A stretch of DNA of 6,752 nucleotides from Pseudomonas sp. (lineage in GTDB: Bacteria > Pseudomonadota > Gammaproteobacteria > Pseudomonadales > Pseudomonadaceae). The notes beneath the pieces were generated by a model, which saw only the letters and a program-made list of their open reading frames with translations, did not search any database and was not told the DNA's origin. How positions within the stretch are numbered: position 1 is the stretch's first letter; the number at the start of each line of letters is the position of its first letter. The stretch is taken from NCBI GenBank assembly GCA_026398835.1, contig JAPLSD010000395.1, positions 1 through 6,752 on the forward strand, given 5' to 3'. Both the position numbers and the translations under genes were made by a program. Of this stretch, positions 5,526-6,752 are shown piece after piece.

Positions 5526-5796
5526 CTCTTCATCCTGTAAGAACTCTGGCTTTGATACTAGGCGCCCTTCAAACGGATGTCTGCTGGCGGCAGAGGTCGT
5601 TTATGTGAAAGAAATCAAATTGCCATCATTCATTTTGCTCGGCACTGTCTTCTTTGTGTAATCTGCTTCCTGGTTCTTCGCAGAGGCTCTCATGAGCTAA
5701 TGTCAGGGCCGGAGTTGTGGCCGCTTACTGGCAGACTGGCTTACGAGTTTTGGCTAAAAACACGCTGGGCAGCCCGCCCGCTAAGGATGTTTTAGC
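5526..5796. other. Divergent intergenic region with small upstream reading frames
   Basis: This 271-base spacer separates the divergent acetyltransferase and solute-binding protein genes. On the minus strand TAGTAT (plus 5555-5560) could be a -10 box for the acetyltransferase, without a good -35. On the plus strand a GTG at 5605 follows AGAGG (5592-5596) by eight bases and opens an 18-codon frame, VKEIKLPSFILLGTVFFV, ending at 5661. A 31-codon frame (5700-5795) ends one base before the solute-binding protein ATG. These could be leader peptides or chance; codon use gives no support. I see no convincing promoter for the plus-strand gene. Confidence 0.35.
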
Positions 5797-6534
5797 ATGC
5801 CGCGATTACATCGAGCCGTTGCTTTGATTGGATTGCTCTTGCTGGGTCAGAGCGTTTATGCGGAAAAATTACGTTTGGTCGCCGATGCCTGGCCACCCTT
5901 TACCGACGCCACGCTGGTCAATGGCGGAGTAGCTACCGATATCGTCAGTACTGCCCTGGCGCGGGCCGGCTATGCCAGTGACTTCGAACAAGTGCCTTGG
6001 GCCAGAGCCTTGCAGGGTGTTGGTGAAGGGCGTTACGACGTGCTGGTGAATGCCTGGTTCAATGAGGCGCGGACCCAATTCGGACAGTTTTCCGGCGAGT
6101 ATCTGCTAAACCGAGTGCGCTTTATCAAGCGCAAGGATCAGCCGATCGAATACGACAATTTGCAGCAACTGCATGAGTATCCGATTGCCGTGGTGCGCGG
6201 TTATGCCTATTCGTCGGCGTTCGACGACGATCCGGATTTGCAGAAAGTGCCGGTACACAACTTCTCGATGGCGGTACGCATGCTGGCTGCCGACCGCGTG
6301 AAGTTGACCTTGGAGGATGAATACGTAGCGCGTTACTACCTGGCCCGCGAGTCACCGCGAGTGCGCAACTCGGTGGAGTTTTTACCCAAGCCACTGAGCG
6401 AAAACAGCCTGCACATTCTGGTCAGCCTGAAGAACCCTGAGCATCAACAGATCGTCGCTGGTTTCGACCGGGAGATAGCGGCGATGAAAGCTGATGGCAG
6501 TTATGACCGGTTGCTGAGGCAGCATGGGATGTAG
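5797..6534 (+). CDS. Periplasmic solute-binding protein, SBP_bac_3 family, orphan
   Basis: This 245-residue protein starts with a Sec signal peptide: basic MPRLHR, hydrophobic AVALIGLLLLG, and cleavage probably after VYA at residue 22. There is no lipobox, so the mature 223 residues should be free in the periplasm. The mature start KLRLVADAWPPFTD, then GGVATDIVSTALARAG, WARALQGVGEGRYDVLVNAWFNEAR and the late AGFDREIAAMKADGSYDRLL follow the type 3 (polar amino-acid-like) binding-protein pattern with two lobes. AGGA in CTAAGGATG (starting at 5781) is the likely ribosome binding site. No permease or ATPase gene adjoins it, so it is a stand-alone receptor that may feed a transporter elsewhere or serve in sensing. 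The ligand is unknown. A short GGCAG/CTGCC hairpin (6540-6553) follows but lacks a T-tract. Confidence 0.88.
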   Translation: MPRLHRAVALIGLLLLGQSVYAEKLRLVADAWPPFTDATLVNGGVATDIVSTALARAGYASDFEQVPWARALQGVGEGRYDVLVNAWFNEARTQFGQFSGEYLLNRVRFIKRKDQPIEYDNLQQLHEYPIAVVRGYAYSSAFDDDPDLQKVPVHNFSMAVRMLAADRVKLTLEDEYVARYYLARESPRVRNSVEFLPKPLSENSLHILVSLKNPEHQQIVAGFDREIAAMKADGSYDRLLRQHGM

Positions 6535-6557
6535 TGCCTGGCAGTGATCTGCCCTGC

Positions 6558-6752
6558 TCATTCCTCGCTCGTGCCTTTGATCAGATGCGCCGCCAACGTC
6601 CGCAACGGGCTGAGTTGGCGGCAGATCAGTGCCAGTTGGGTTTGTACCAGCCGTTGGCCTTCATCGATTTCATCGGGCATCTGTTCCAGCTCATTGGCGA
6701 GCGCCTCCTCCTCATCGCTCTGAATCGCGATCGGCAATTTGCTCGCCAGTCC
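6558..6752 (-). CDS. C-terminal fragment of an unidentified protein, truncated by the window edge
   Basis: The minus strand is open from the window edge to TGA at 6558-6560, giving 64 residues with no start in view. Third positions are mostly G or C, as in real genes here. An acidic stretch (SDEEEALANELEQMPDEIDE) is followed by an amphipathic helix-like segment (LVQTQLALICRQLSPLRTLA) and a short tail ending in GTSEE. This looks like the helical C-terminal tail of a larger cytoplasmic protein or domain. I do not recognise the family. It converges with the solute-binding protein gene, with 23 bases between the stop codons. Confidence 0.65.
   Translation of the reverse strand, partial: GLASKLPIAIQSDEEEALANELEQMPDEIDEGQRLVQTQLALICRQLSPLRTLAAHLIKGTSEE

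Noticed and set aside
5577..5795. 72-codon frame upstream of the solute-binding protein as a gene
   Set aside because: There is no ribosome binding site at its ATG, no recognisable domain and no coding-like codon bias. Only its last 31 codons are kept as a possible leader frame.

Overview
The window looks like chromosomal DNA of a Pseudomonas from the fluorescens group. The coding regions are GC-rich with a strong preference for G or C in the third codon position. The gene order pgk, two small lipoproteins, class II fructose-bisphosphate aldolase matches what I recall of the P. aeruginosa PA0552 to PA0555 neighbourhood. The intergenic spaces carry Pseudomonas-type REP inverted pairs and a 'CGTTCCCACGC' palindromic repeat. 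No ribosomal RNA, tRNA, CRISPR array or intact insertion sequence is visible.

Bases 1-2770 hold a central carbon metabolism cluster on the plus strand. It contains the last three quarters of pgk, a 73-residue lipoprotein, a 109-residue MliC-like lipoprotein (lysozyme-inhibitor fold), a REP doublet, and the aldolase gene fba followed by a strong intrinsic terminator. The fba gene is broken. About 128 bases are missing near its 3' end compared with the usual 354-residue protein. This shifts the frame and removes the substrate-phosphate-binding NIDTD segment. Pgk and Fba normally work together in gluconeogenesis and glycolysis, so this lesion is the most important observation in the window. It is either a real inactivation or an assembly or sequencing artefact.

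Bases 2715-3000 lie between convergent genes. They hold the fba terminator, two related palindromes whose starts are 40 bases apart, and a repeat of about 110 bases that folds into several hairpins. Bases 3001-3669 (minus strand) encode a short PL7 alginate lyase without a signal peptide. It is preceded by about 400 bases of atypical sequence that stays open in the lyase frame.

Bases 4066-4899 (plus strand) form a probable two-gene unit: a YgjP-like metal-dependent hydrolase with an HELAH motif, and a 98-residue winged-helix protein. A second REP doublet follows. An ElaA-type GNAT acetyltransferase runs on the minus strand (5073-5525). A stand-alone periplasmic solute-binding protein diverges from it (5797-6534). 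The last bases hold the C-terminus of an unidentified minus-strand gene that runs off the window.

I did not find a convincing new multi-gene system. The unusual items are the fba lesion, the palindrome pair beside the multi-hairpin repeat, the atypical DNA upstream of the lyase, and the small upstream reading frames ahead of the solute-binding protein.
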